Shown: positions 32,673 to 42,453 of the stretch, piece after piece
Layout of the letters: each line of letters opens with the position of its first letter
Position numbering within the stretch: position 1 is the first letter of the stretch
Source: CBDCKN01 sp965219035
Lineage (GTDB): Bacteria > Gemmatimonadota > Gemmatimonadetes > Longimicrobiales > Gaopeijiaceae
DNA length: 64,000 nt
Assembly: GCA_965219035.1 (NCBI GenBank)
Contig: CBDCMR010000002.1
Span: forward strand, 186,001 to 250,000
Direction of reading: 5' to 3'
Notes under the pieces: generated by a model
What the model was told of the DNA's origin: nothing
Database searches by the model: none
Seen by the model: only the letters and a program-made list of their open reading frames with translations
Program-made: the position numbers and the translations under genes

Positions 32673-35064
32673 ATGCACGAAGACACGACGTCCCTTGCCC
32701 CCCTCGAGTCTGAGCTGTCGGGTGCTTCGCCCCACATTTCGGACTACTGGCACGTCATCACCCGTCGCATGTGGCTCATGCTCCTCATTTTCGGAGTGAC
32801 GACGGCTTCGGCCATCTGGGCGGTATCCAAGCAGCGGACAATCTACGAGACGAGAGCCACCCTCCAGATCAACGATCCGCTCGAGGTGACCCGACAGCTT
32901 ACGGTCCCCAGGGGGGTGTCGGGCATGAGCATCTTCGTGGATCCCATCGAGTCGGAGATTCAGGTGCTGGCCTCGGCCCAAGTGGCCCGCAGCTTGGTGC
33001 ACCACGTGGGGATGCGGCTGCGTCCCGAGAATCCGAATCTCGTACGCTCCGAATCTCTTCGTGGACGCCTGGATCGACCCGGAGGCGCCCGACGGTGTCC
33101 TTGATCTCGTCTACGACGTGGACGGCACCGGTGCGCAGATCTTCGACGGTACCAGGTACCTCGTCGCTGCCGGCCCCGTGGGCACCGAGCTCGACGGCGG
33201 TTGGCTTAGGCTGAGGACGCAGCTTCCACCCGGAGAAGCTCGCCGGTACCGCCTGGTGATCCATCCGGTACCGGAAGTCCAAGGTGAGGTTCAGGGACGA
33301 CTCGCGGCGGCAACCCTGGAATCGACGAACATCATCCAGGTGAGCTACCGGAGTCCCGATCCCATCCTGGCACCGAAGATCTTGAACGGGGCCACGGTTG
33401 CACTACAGAGCTTCGGAGAGGCTCGAGTCCGGCAGCAGGCTGAGCGCGATCTGGCTTTCATCGAGCAGCGCCTCGACAGCGCCCTGTCTCAGCTCCAGGG
33501 CTCGTCCCGGGCGATTCGGCGCTTCAAAGAGAGCGCCTCGTTCACCAGCCTTACCATCCAAGAGCAGCAGCTCCTGAATCGCTACCAGCGCACCGACGAC
33601 CGGATGCAGGAGTTGGTCGCCCAACTGGACGCCCTCCACGGCCTCACGGTGAGCTTGGAGACGACCGGCATCGGGGGCGTGGACCTCGTAGCCTTCATGG
33701 CGGTGCTGCCCGCCGGAGTGAATCCGCAGATCCGCGGCCTCGCCGACGAAGTGCAGGACCGCAAGAACCTGGTCCAGACGCTTCTGACCGAGGAGCGGAA
33801 GACTGAGGGTCATCCACAGGTGAGGGCGGTTCGGGCCCAGCTCCAGGCAAAGGAGGCCGAACTCAGAACCGCAGTCGAGGAGAACCTGGGCGTCCTCGAC
33901 ACCCAAATCGCGGACCAGCAGGCCCAGCTCAACCAGATTCGGGCCGACCAGGCGAACTTCCCCGAGCTCGAGAACCGGCTCGAGGAGCTGAACATCCAGC
34001 TCGGACTCGACCAGGAGACCGTGCGCTTTCTCAAGTCCCAGCAGTACCAAGGGGAGATCACCGCCGCGGGTGCGTCGGCCTATGTCGCCATCGTCGACTC
34101 GGCCGACAGCGTGAGCCCGGTGACGACTGGCGGACGGACCAATCTTCTCCTCGGCGCGCTCCTGGGGCTGATCCTCGGGGTTGGGGCGGCGTTCTTCCTC
34201 GAGTATCTCGACCGCACGGTCCGCACCAGCGCGGACGTCGAGACACTCCTCAGTATTCCGGTCCTCGGCATCATACCGCGGCTCCGGAAGCTCAGGCCCG
34301 AGTCGGAAGAGGACGACGGCCGCGGCGCCCTTCCCCTCATGGTGGCGCTGGATCCTCTCGATCCGGCGGCCGAGGCGTATCGCAACCTGCGCATGAACCT
34401 GATGTTCATGAGCACCGACGACGAACCCATCCGGACCCTGCTCTTCTCGAGCCCAGGCCCGAACGAAGGCAAGTCCACAACTTCGATCAACTTCGCCGTC
34501 GTGCTGGCGCAACAGGGGCAGCGGGTGCTGCTCATCGACGCGGACCTGCGTCGCCCCGCCCTGCACCGGGCCATGGACGTGCTCCGGGAGCCGGGGCTCA
34601 CCAACCTGATGGTGGGAGACGCGGAGCTGCGCGAGGCTGTTGGGCCCAACGTCCTCCCGAACCTGGATCTACTACCCAGCGGGCCCTTTCCGCCCAACCC
34701 ATCCGAGCTCCTCAACTCCACGACCATGCAGCGTCTTCTGGAGGAGTTCGAAGGGAAGTACAGCCACCTCATCCTGGATACGCCACCCATCCTCGCCGTC
34801 ACCGACTCGGCGATTCTGGGCGCCCACACCGATGGTGTCGTTCTCGTGTTGCGGTCTGGAGAGACTGAGCAACGGGCAGCCGAGCGGGCCGTGGATCAGC
34901 TCCGGAGGGTCGGCGTGAAGGTCTTCGGGGCGGTGCTGAACGAGGTGTCCTCCGCCACCGTGGAGGAGAGCTACTATATGCAGTACTACTACAGCTACCA
35001 TACACGCCAGGATGGTGGACTCAAGAAGCTGGCCAAGGGGCTACAGAAGGCGAAGATCTGGTAG
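32673..35064 (+). pseudogene. Polysaccharide export Wzz/tyrosine autokinase (BY-kinase, Wzc/GumC-like), one-base frameshift
   Basis: The first part (HISDYWHVITRRMWLMLLIF, a Wzz chain-length domain with a membrane span) runs to 33104 in one frame. The second part starts in another frame with DAWIDPEAPDG and continues through coiled coils, GNVR-like text, a second membrane span (NLLLGALLGLILGVGAAFFLEYL) and the kinase. Removing one base at about 33054 joins them as RSELFVDAWIDPEAP, a family motif. The kinase has Walker A SSPGPNEGKSTTSINFA, LLIDADLRRPALHRAM and a tyrosine cluster YYMQYYYSYH. It should control exopolysaccharide export. No other polysaccharide export gene is adjacent. Confidence 0.88.
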
Positions 35065-35525
35065 AAGCTCCCCGCCTCAACCTCCCATCCGACTCTTCCG
35101 AGCCGCGGCCCCGGGGTCGTCGTCACCTAGTGTTCTTTTGCCAAAGGTCGCGAGCCACCAAGAGGGTCGGGGCGCCTGGGATCAAGGCGGGACTACGGGG
35201 CGTAGCCCAAGCGGGCCCCGCGCGAAGCGTGGTCGTAAGGAGTCCCAACGCCGAACCCACGGATGCACAGTGCCCTCGACTGGCCGAGACACCTTGGCAA
35301 CGGGACCTTCCTATCGTCCCAAGGGCCCCCCCCTGGTGCGCTTGCGGCGGAGGCCCCCACACCCGAGATTGCCCTAAGAATCTCCAGGGGGAATTCGGGC
35401 TGGGTCGCCCAGCCGTACGACGGGTGAACAGCGAACGTTCCCCGTCGCTTTTTTGGGATGCCGAGCAGCCCCAACGGCAAGAGCTGAGTTCCAAAGACAA
35501 CTATCCGCCTCGAGAGCCGACTTCA
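35065..35525. other. Intergenic region between the tyrosine kinase and P5C dehydrogenase genes
   Basis: 461 bases. It holds repeat copy E (35128-35313). After it lies a hairpin ggctggg-tcg-cccagcc (35398-35414) without a T-run. No supported gene and no clear promoter. Confidence 0.5.
35128..35313. repeat. TA-bordered palindromic intergenic repeat, copy E (186 bp)
   Basis: The plus-strand end reads TA gtgttcttttgccaaagg, then tcgcgagccaccaagagg. The minus-strand end from 35313 reads TA ggaaggtcccgttgccaagg, then tgtctcggccag. Both ends share the TTGCCAA version of the core. The body is collinear with copy D. The second end has three extra bases next to TA. Confidence 0.85.
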
Positions 35526-37154
35526 ATGAACGGCACATACAGCGTTCCCCACCCCAAGAACGAGCCTGTCCGAAGCTACGCGCCCGGGACATCGGAGCGC
35601 GATTCCATCAAGGCCAGATTAGCCACCATGGCTGCCGGCCAGATCGAGATTCCGCTGATCATCGGGGGCCAGGAGATCCGCACCGGAAGGACTACGGACG
35701 CGGTCATGCCTCACCGGCATCGCCACGTCCTTGCCGCCTGCCACCGCAGTGGGACAGACGAGATCAAACAGGCCATCCAAGCCTCCACCGACACCCACTG
35801 GGAGTGGTCCGCTATGCGTTGGGAGGACCGCGCTTCGATCTTCCTGACGGCAGCCGAGCTCCTGGCCACCACCTGGCGGGACACGGTAAACGCAGCCACC
35901 ATGCTAGACCAGAGCAAAACCGTATATCAGGCCGAGATCGACGCGGCTTGTGAGCTCATCGACTTCCTTCGCTTCAACGTCCACTTCGCCCAGACGATCT
36001 ACGAGGGACAGGCTTTCTCTAGCGAGGGGATGTGGAACCGCACCGAGTACCGCCCGCTCGAGGGCTTCGTGTACGCCGTCACCCCGTTCAACTTCACGGC
36101 CATAGGCGGCAACCTGTCGTCCTCCCCTGCCATCATGGGCAACACGGTTCTGTGGAAGCCCTCGAGCGCCGCGCTCCTGGGGAGCTACTACGTCATGCGG
36201 CTCTTCGAGGCGGCGGGGCTCCCCCCGGGAGTCATCAACTTCCTGCCCGGCCCTCCGGCCGAGACAACCGAGCTCGTGCTGAGCAGTCCCGACTTTGCCG
36301 GGGTTCACTTCACCGGCTCCACGGGCGTGTTCCAGGGGCTTTGGAAGACGGCGGGCGAGCGCATCGGCAGCTACCGGTCCTACCCACGCCTCGTCGGGGA
36401 GACCGGAGGGAAGGACTACATCGTGGCCCATCCCAGCGCCGACGTGGACGCATTGAAAACCGCCATCGTGCGAGGTTGCTTCGAGTACCAGGGCCAGAAG
36501 TGTAGCGCAGCGTCGCGTGTCTACGTGCCGGAGAGTCTCTGGCAGCAACTGAAGGATCCCCTCGTCGATGAGACCAACGCCATCACCATGGGCGAGCCCA
36601 CGGACTTCCGGAACTTCATGGGGGCGGTGATCCACGAGTCGGCCTTCGAGAAGATCACCGGCTACATCGATCGCGCTGCGGCCAGCTCCGACGCCGACAT
36701 CATCGCTGGTGGGGAATACGACGACTCCGAGGGTTATTTCATCCGGCCCACCATCATTCAATCCCACAAGCCGGACTACGAGTCCATGTGTGACGAGATC
36801 TTCGGACCGGTGGTCACGGTGTACGCGTACCCGGACGCCGGGTGGACCGAAATGCTCGCATTGGTGGAGTCCACCTCCCCCTACGCCCTCACGGGGGCCG
36901 TCTTCAGCCGGGATCGGGTCGCCCTGAGGGAGGCCCGCGAGGCCCTTCGGTTCACGGCGGGCAACTTCTACATCAACGACAAGCCCACGGGGGCGGTGGT
37001 GGGCCAGCAGCCCTTCGGCGGAGGCCGAGCCAGCGGGACGAACGACAAGGCCGGCTCGGCGCTGAACTTGCTGCGCTGGGTCTCGGCACAGAGCATCAAA
37101 GAGACGTTCGTGCCGCCGACGGATTATCGCTATCCGTTCATGGACGCGGAGTAG
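35526..37154 (+). CDS. pruA: Delta-1-pyrroline-5-carboxylate dehydrogenase (ALDH4/TIGR01236 type)
   Basis: 542 residues from ATG at 35526, the length of the single-domain P5C dehydrogenase. The aldehyde dehydrogenase motifs are ITPFNFTAIGGNL-type VTPFNFTAIGGNL, FTGSTGVFQGLW, the general-base Glu in VGETGGKDYIV and the nucleophile Cys in EYQGQKCSAASRVYVP. The end NFYINDKPTGAVVGQQPFGG and GTNDKAGSALNLLRW is typical of ALDH4. It oxidises glutamate semialdehyde to glutamate in proline degradation. No proline dehydrogenase is next to it. Confidence 0.94.
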   Translation: MNGTYSVPHPKNEPVRSYAPGTSERDSIKARLATMAAGQIEIPLIIGGQEIRTGRTTDAVMPHRHRHVLAACHRSGTDEIKQAIQASTDTHWEWSAMRWEDRASIFLTAAELLATTWRDTVNAATMLDQSKTVYQAEIDAACELIDFLRFNVHFAQTIYEGQAFSSEGMWNRTEYRPLEGFVYAVTPFNFTAIGGNLSSSPAIMGNTVLWKPSSAALLGSYYVMRLFEAAGLPPGVINFLPGPPAETTELVLSSPDFAGVHFTGSTGVFQGLWKTAGERIGSYRSYPRLVGETGGKDYIVAHPSADVDALKTAIVRGCFEYQGQKCSAASRVYVPESLWQQLKDPLVDETNAITMGEPTDFRNFMGAVIHESAFEKITGYIDRAAASSDADIIAGGEYDDSEGYFIRPTIIQSHKPDYESMCDEIFGPVVTVYAYPDAGWTEMLALVESTSPYALTGAVFSRDRVALREAREALRFTAGNFYINDKPTGAVVGQQPFGGGRASGTNDKAGSALNLLRWVSAQSIKETFVPPTDYRYPFMDAE

Positions 37155-37182
37155 GAGCGGCAGAGACGGTCAACAAGAGGAG

Positions 37183-37209
37183 ACCCCCTGGGGAGAGTCC
37201 TCAGGGGGT
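37183..37209. terminator. Hairpin between convergent pruA and the STAS gene
   Basis: accccctg (37183-37190) pairs with cagggggt (37202-37209). The plus-side tail is poor in T; the minus-side tail (ctcctcttgttg) is better. It may serve both directions. Confidence 0.5.
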
Positions 37210-37223
37210 TCGGATTCCGCCCT

Positions 37224-37814
37224 TCAGCTGCTCAGGCTGCCGAGGAGTGTGCTGAGGGCGTGATACCCTCCCCCCCCTGGAGCCTCGAAAACCACTCGCC
37301 TCAGAGCCAGGTCGTCGAGGGCCTCACGGTGGTTCGCTCCGGGAAACACCTCCTCCACCTCAGCGGCTCCGATGCGGCCGCGGGTCTCCAGGACGCACCA
37401 GGCATGGTCTTCGTCCTGGGTCGGGCTCCCGAGGAGCTCGAACTGGCCGCCACTCACCTCCGCGACGGCCAGCAGGGACTGCCGCTGGAGAACGGCTTCG
37501 ATGGGCTCTCGGTGGATCTGGCTGACGCCTCTGAACACCAATAGGGCGTCCCCCGGTCTGTCCTCTTCGAGAAAGTGGAGGATGAGCTTGGCGACGACCT
37601 CGTCGGCACACGAGAAGTCGATGACCGTGACCTCGGAAAGATCGATGAGGGACAGGGAGGTCCGGCTGCTCTCTGCCAGCTGAGCCTCGATGGCCATCCG
37701 CACGGCCCGGCCGGTGGGCCTTGTGACGAGGTGCGAATAGAGCGAGGCGATGGAGCGCTGCAGGAGCGAGCCCACGTCGATGGCGATGGGATCGACCCCC
37801 AACTCATGCGTCAT
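37224..37814 (-). CDS. STAS-like domain protein, partner of the upstream ATPase
   Basis: 196 residues from ATG at 37814, overlapping the previous gene by 11 bases. The centre (LIDLSEVTVIDFSCADEVVAKLILHF and DALLVFRGVSQIHREPIEAVL) resembles STAS/DUF4325-like folds, with Ser in DFSCADE at the position often phosphorylated in SpoIIAA-type proteins. The C-terminal part (about 125-196) has no family I recognise. Its place right after an ATP-binding STAS protein suggests a partner-switching pair. Function is inferred. Confidence 0.65.
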   Translation of the reverse strand: MTHELGVDPIAIDVGSLLQRSIASLYSHLVTRPTGRAVRMAIEAQLAESSRTSLSLIDLSEVTVIDFSCADEVVAKLILHFLEEDRPGDALLVFRGVSQIHREPIEAVLQRQSLLAVAEVSGGQFELLGSPTQDEDHAWCVLETRGRIGAAEVEEVFPGANHREALDDLALRRVVFEAPGGGGYHALSTLLGSLSS

Positions 37815-38697
37815 CGGCGACTCGCTCCGAGAGGATGATGTTGATCTGCGTCCCTGGGAAGTCGGGCAGCCCCTCTTCCATGGGTGGTGAGTCGAACCAA
37901 TCGGGAACGTCCGCGATACGCGCGGTGCCGCTCCGGATGGAGATGAGGCCGTCCCAGCGCCGGACCTGCTTCCGGATCTGCTGAATCCCCTGTCCCCTGC
38001 CCGAGTCGGGAAAACGTGTGAGGCCATGTATGAAGGCGGCTTCCAGAGCCGTGGCATCACCCCAACGGTCGGCGAAGCGAGCCGAATGCTCGTCGGCGAG
38101 AGAGCCTCGGAAGCCCCTCCCCAGATCGGATACGGAGATGATGACCACCTGGCGACCCAGCCTCCTGGACCAGTTGTACGACTGGGCCGCCACCCACCCG
38201 GCAGCCTCAGCGTGCTCGATGATGTTCTGGCATACCTCGCTCAGGATCACACTGAACTGGACCACGCTCGTCGGTGGATAGCCCAGAGTCTTGGACAGGA
38301 TGGCACCAGCGCGCTTCTGCACCCGATCCACCACCTCGTGGACGTCGCTGTTGGTGGTGATGGGTGTGATCTCGAGCAGAACGTCGGATTCTCCCATCGA
38401 TCCCTGGTGGGGAGTCGGGCCGGTGGCGAACACCCCCTCCGCCGCCTGGAAGAACCCCATGCGACCCATGTAGCTCTTCACGTCTCCGACGTCGGCCAAC
38501 TCCAGGTGGGGAGCCTCTCCGCTCCGGTCGCGTGCAACGGAGCCGGCGGCCAACAGGTTCACCATCCCGTTGGGGCCGACCCACCGAAGGTGCCGTCCGT
38601 CGAAGAGGACCTTCTCGTGCCCCGCCTCACTGACTTCGGCGAGGAGGGCGTCATAGCTGTCGTAGTCGAGGGAGCCTGGGAGATCGATGACCTTCAT
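37804..38697 (-). CDS. STAS-like domain fused to a GHKL/HATPase (anti-sigma kinase-like) domain
   Basis: 297 residues from ATG at 38697 (ATGA overlap with the PfkB gene). Residues 1-105 look STAS-like (VIDLPGSLDYDSYDALLAEV, VLFDGRHLRWVGPNGMVNLL). The second half is a histidine-kinase-like ATPase: N-box SEVCQNIIEHAE, G1 SVSDLGRGFRG and G2 DSGRGQGIQQIRKQV. No phospho-acceptor His domain is present, so it is more like RsbW/SpoIIAB-type switch kinases than a two-component sensor. The partner is the downstream STAS gene. Confidence 0.75.
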   Translation of the reverse strand: MKVIDLPGSLDYDSYDALLAEVSEAGHEKVLFDGRHLRWVGPNGMVNLLAAGSVARDRSGEAPHLELADVGDVKSYMGRMGFFQAAEGVFATGPTPHQGSMGESDVLLEITPITTNSDVHEVVDRVQKRAGAILSKTLGYPPTSVVQFSVILSEVCQNIIEHAEAAGWVAAQSYNWSRRLGRQVVIISVSDLGRGFRGSLADEHSARFADRWGDATALEAAFIHGLTRFPDSGRGQGIQQIRKQVRRWDGLISIRSGTARIADVPDWFDSPPMEEGLPDFPGTQINIILSERVADDA

Positions 38698-39701
38698 GCG
38701 TCCCCCTGTGCGGATAGTCGGCCTCTCAGATGCCGGTGCAAGCCGCTGGCGCCTCGGTGTTCCACGTTCCTGGATGCCATGCGGTTGGCGTGGGTCATGG
38801 CCGTATGACGTTGATCTCCTCCCAGCAGTCGGGCAAAGAAAGTAGCTCCCCAAACGTCTCCGCAGCCAGTGGGGTCACCTTGCAGCTCTCCCATCTCCGA
38901 GAGGGCGCGACCGCTGTGCGTGGGGCCGGGCGCGGCGACCCGATGACGCGTCTCGGGCCAGCGCGTGGGGTCACTGTCGAACCCAGCTCCCGCCACGTAA
39001 CCCGCTCCTGTCGGGCCCAGTGTGACGGCGATGAGCTTGAGCTCAGGGCCGACGATCTGGGACGCCAGCTCCCAGGGATCGCCCATGGCCCGTCCCAACA
39101 TCTCGAACTCTTTTTCGTTCATCTGAACAGCGTCGAAACAGCGGAGCCAGGCACCCCAGGAGGGGAGCTCCTGGGGGATCCGCATCCCGCTCCGCGCCAC
39201 GCCCAGGAAGAGAGAGTGGAGATCGGCATAGGTTGGCCCTGGAAAGGCGCTTCTCAGAGCCCGGGCCGTATCCAGCTCCATCTCGAAGCCGGAGATGAAG
39301 TTGATGTAGAGGGCGTCGCAGGTCCCCACTAGCGGACCCAGCTCGGCCCACAACCATGGGGGCACGCCACCGGTCAACCGCTCGCTGCGGCGCTCGTTCC
39401 CGGAGTAAACCAACTCGACCCGGTTGCTGGGCTCCGGCACGATGCGGATCCCCGTCTCCACATCCATGCGCGGGAGGTCGCGAAGGAACCTCCACGCCTC
39501 TTCGGAGAGGTCGGATCCGATTTTGACGATGGGCACCAGCTCCCATTCGGCAGGAAGAGCCGCTTCCAAGGCGGACAGGGCATAGGCTATCCCTCCCCAC
39601 TCCTCCACGGGCTCGCTCCGGCCGTCCCGATGCCGAATCGTGTCCCACACCAGGGTCCCGAGAACGCCGAGGCGCTTGGGGCCCTTCTCACACGCCTGCA
39701 T
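38694..39701 (-). CDS. PfkB-family carbohydrate kinase
   Basis: 335 residues from ATG at 39701, overlapping the glycosyltransferase gene by 14 bases. The N-terminal LGVLGTLVWDTI and the C-terminal GDPTGCGDVWGATFFARLLGG (GxGD catalytic Asp motif of ribokinase-like kinases) identify the family. MNEKEFEML is another PfkB hallmark. The substrate (a sugar or nucleoside) is not evident. It is inside a five-gene overlapping minus-strand run from lepA to the STAS protein, and an upstream start at 39746 is possible. Confidence 0.85.
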   Translation of the reverse strand: MQACEKGPKRLGVLGTLVWDTIRHRDGRSEPVEEWGGIAYALSALEAALPAEWELVPIVKIGSDLSEEAWRFLRDLPRMDVETGIRIVPEPSNRVELVYSGNERRSERLTGGVPPWLWAELGPLVGTCDALYINFISGFEMELDTARALRSAFPGPTYADLHSLFLGVARSGMRIPQELPSWGAWLRCFDAVQMNEKEFEMLGRAMGDPWELASQIVGPELKLIAVTLGPTGAGYVAGAGFDSDPTRWPETRHRVAAPGPTHSGRALSEMGELQGDPTGCGDVWGATFFARLLGGDQRHTAMTHANRMASRNVEHRGASGLHRHLRGRLSAQGDA

Positions 39702-40575
39702 CAGCCTCTTCGAGCTCGGCAATACCGAGTCGCGCTCGCACCTCACAGTTCGCTCGCATGCGATCCCGGATCGCCCGGTTGCCGGCCACCACCTCCGGAC
39801 TGCGATACGGCCTCGGATGCCACAGGTGGAGGCAGGGTGCCCGATGGCGGATCTGCCGTCCTGGGACTCCCAGGTTCACCAAGCGCTCTCCGAGGGCTCG
39901 GTCCTCACCGCCGTATCCCATATCCATGTCGAAGCCGTTCACGGCCACCACGGAACTCTTCCAGGTGGAGGCGTTGTGTCCGTTCCAGGTGGGGCGAGTC
40001 GGCGTGACCCAGTCGAGGAGGGACCCCAGCTTCGGCGACCGTGTCAGGCGAAGGCGGCGACGCCCTGCCCGCCACCCCCTGGCCGTCAGCCACGAGCCTT
40101 TGAACACGCTCCCTGATCTCACGTCTTCGACGGTCATGGCCTCGGAGAGCGCCCAGGGGAGCTTCACGTATCCCCCTGAGAGGAAGGTGGATGGACGGGC
40201 TTCGTGGACGTGCACCGCCACGAAGTCCTCCCTCGGGATGCAATCGCCATCGGAGAAGATCAGATAATCGCCGGTTGCCGCCACAACGGCACGGTTCAGG
40301 ATCTCCGTCTTCCGGAACCCCCGATCTTCATGCCACGCGCGGCGAATCGTGAGCGCGGCTTCTTCGCGGACCCGGTCGATGACGCGGCCCGTCTCCGGAC
40401 CCGATCCGTCGTCGGCCACGACGATCTCGAAATCACTCAACGTCTGGTTGGCGTAGCCCCAGAGAACGAGCTCCAAAGCCCGGGGCTGCTCGTACGTGGT
40501 GAGGATGACCGAGAGACCTACGCCGCGCTCAGCCTGCGAGGGCCCCGGCGCGGAAGCCTCTCCGTCGGCGCTCAT
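39688..40575 (-). CDS. Family 2 glycosyltransferase
   Basis: 295 residues. The GT-A fold shows SVILTTYEQPRALELVL, the nucleotide-binding EIVVADDGSGPET and the metal-binding DGD in YLIFSDGDCIPRE. FDMDMGYGGEDRALGERL carries the acidic catalytic-base region (ED). No membrane segment is evident, so a cytoplasmic transferase using a nucleotide sugar is likely. Its ATG overlaps the lepA stop. Acceptor and sugar are unknown. Confidence 0.88.
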   Translation of the reverse strand: MSADGEASAPGPSQAERGVGLSVILTTYEQPRALELVLWGYANQTLSDFEIVVADDGSGPETGRVIDRVREEAALTIRRAWHEDRGFRKTEILNRAVVAATGDYLIFSDGDCIPREDFVAVHVHEARPSTFLSGGYVKLPWALSEAMTVEDVRSGSVFKGSWLTARGWRAGRRRLRLTRSPKLGSLLDWVTPTRPTWNGHNASTWKSSVVAVNGFDMDMGYGGEDRALGERLVNLGVPGRQIRHRAPCLHLWHPRPYRSPEVVAGNRAIRDRMRANCEVRARLGIAELEEADAGV

Positions 40576-42374
40576 GAATCACCGAGTTGGAGGACCGCCA
40601 GGAAGGCCTCCTGCGGAATCTCGACGGCCCCGACCTGCTTCATCCGCTTCTTTCCGGCCTTCTGCTTCTCCATGAGCTTCCGCTTCCGCGTGATGTCACC
40701 GCCATAACACTTCGCGGTCACGTTCTTGCGAAGGGCTTTCACGTTTGTGCGCGCCACGATCTGGGACCCGATGGCGGCCTGCAGGGCCACCTCGAACTGC
40801 TGACGTGGGATCAGCTTCTTGAGCCGTCGTACCAGATCACGGCCGTACTCGAAAGCCTTCTCCTGATGAATGATCACAGAGAACGCGTCCACGGGGTCGC
40901 CGTTCACCATAATGTCGAGCTTGACCAGATCGTCGGCCCGGAACTCCAGGAACTCGTAGTCGAGAGCCGCATAGCCGCGAGTCCCACCCTTGAGCTTGTC
41001 GTAGAAGTCCAGAACGATCTCGGCCAGAGGCAGCTCGAAGTCCATCACCACGCGCTGGGTGTCGACGTATTGCATCTCCTTGAAGATCCCCCGGCGGTCG
41101 TGGCATAGCTTCTGTACGTTGCCGATGTACTCGGCGGGACAGACGATGCGAGCCCTCACGATGGGCTCCGAGATGCTGTCGATGCGGCCGTGCTCTGGAA
41201 GCGCCGTAGGATTCTCCAGGATCACCTCGGTGCCGTCGGAAACGTTGACGTGGTATTCCACGTTGGGCACGGTGGTGATGAGGTCCACGCCGAACTCACG
41301 ATCCAGACGCTCCTGGACGATCTCCATGTGGAGGACCCCGAGGAACCCGCAGCGGTAGCCGAAGCCCAGTGCGGCAGACGTTTCGGCGACGTAGTGCAGG
41401 CTGGCGTCGTTGAGCTGGAGGCGAGCCAAGGCGTCACGGAGGTTCTCGTAATCGTGTGCATCGGTGGGGTAGAGGCCGGCGAAGACCATTGAGTGTACGT
41501 CCTTGTAGCCCTCAAGGAGTGCCTCGGCCGTATTGTGCGCGTCCAGGATCGTGTCTCCGACACGGGTGTGCGCTACAACCTTGATGGCCGCGATGACGTA
41601 CCCCACCTCGCCCGGCGTCAGCTCGGGTTGTGGCACTCGCCCCAGGCGCATGAAGCCCACCTCCGTGACTTCGTAGCGCTGGTCGACGGCTCCTAAGGTG
41701 ATGGACATCCCGGGCTTTACTACACCGTCAACGATCCTCACGTTGGGGACGGCTCCCTGATACTGGTCGTACCAGGAGTCGAAGATCAGAGCCCGAAGAG
41801 GCGCTTTGGCATCCCCCACGGGAGGCGGCACCTGATGGACTACCGCCTCCAGCACCGACTTGATGCCGATCCCCTCCTTGGCGCTGGCCAGGATGATGGT
41901 CTCGGGCTCGACGCCCAGGAGGTCGGCGAGCTCCGCCTGCCGTCGCTCCGGCTCGGCCCCTGAGAGGTCGATCTTGTTGATGACCGGGATGACCTCGAGA
42001 TCGGCGTCCAGGGCCAAGAACAGGTTGGATAGGGTCTGAGCCTGGACGCCCTGCGTGGCGTCGACCACGAGGATAGCGCCTTCGCAGGCAGCGAGGGACC
42101 GCGAGACCTCGTATGTGAAATCCACATGTCCCGGTGTGTCGATGAGGTTCAGAACGTACTCGCCACCGTCCTCCGCACCGTACACCATCCGGACCGCGTG
42201 GAGCTTTATGGTGATGCCTCGCTCCCGCTCCAGCTCGTTGGTGTCCAGGACCTGCTCCCGCATCTCGCGCTCATCGAGCGTGCGGGTCTCCTCGAGCAAC
42301 CGATCGGCCAGGGTCGACTTGCCGTGATCGATGTGTGCGATGATGCAAAAGTTGCGGATGTGGTTGAGGTCCAC
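40572..42374 (-). CDS. lepA: Elongation factor 4 (LepA), ribosomal back-translocase GTPase
   Basis: 600 residues from GTG at 42374 (VDLNHIRNFCIIAHIDHGKS), the standard EF4 length. G1 is AHIDHGKST, G3 is IDTPGHVDF and G4 is NKIDL. The EF4-specific C-terminal domain is present (AKCYGGDITRKRKLMEKQKAGKKRMK, cut here into its known parts). It is the first gene of the lepA-GT2-PfkB-STAS run. An in-frame upstream ATG at 42491 would overlap the terminator region and is less likely. Confidence 0.96.
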   Translation of the reverse strand: MDLNHIRNFCIIAHIDHGKSTLADRLLEETRTLDEREMREQVLDTNELERERGITIKLHAVRMVYGAEDGGEYVLNLIDTPGHVDFTYEVSRSLAACEGAILVVDATQGVQAQTLSNLFLALDADLEVIPVINKIDLSGAEPERRQAELADLLGVEPETIILASAKEGIGIKSVLEAVVHQVPPPVGDAKAPLRALIFDSWYDQYQGAVPNVRIVDGVVKPGMSITLGAVDQRYEVTEVGFMRLGRVPQPELTPGEVGYVIAAIKVVAHTRVGDTILDAHNTAEALLEGYKDVHSMVFAGLYPTDAHDYENLRDALARLQLNDASLHYVAETSAALGFGYRCGFLGVLHMEIVQERLDREFGVDLITTVPNVEYHVNVSDGTEVILENPTALPEHGRIDSISEPIVRARIVCPAEYIGNVQKLCHDRRGIFKEMQYVDTQRVVMDFELPLAEIVLDFYDKLKGGTRGYAALDYEFLEFRADDLVKLDIMVNGDPVDAFSVIIHQEKAFEYGRDLVRRLKKLIPRQQFEVALQAAIGSQIVARTNVKALRKNVTAKCYGGDITRKRKLMEKQKAGKKRMKQVGAVEIPQEAFLAVLQLGDS

Positions 42375-42453
42375 TGGGGAGGCGATTCCACCTAGAGGGT
42401 CCGACTTGGGCTGAACGCATGAAGATAATCGGGCCGAATGGACCAAAGAAGAC

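Noticed and set aside
13998..35313. Dispersed repeats as a CRISPR array
   Set aside because: Copies are kilobases apart, 160-300 bp long, palindromic and without spacers or cas genes.
35398..35414. ggctggg/cccagcc hairpin before pruA as a terminator
   Set aside because: It has no T-run and lies after a repeat element, far from the upstream stop codon.
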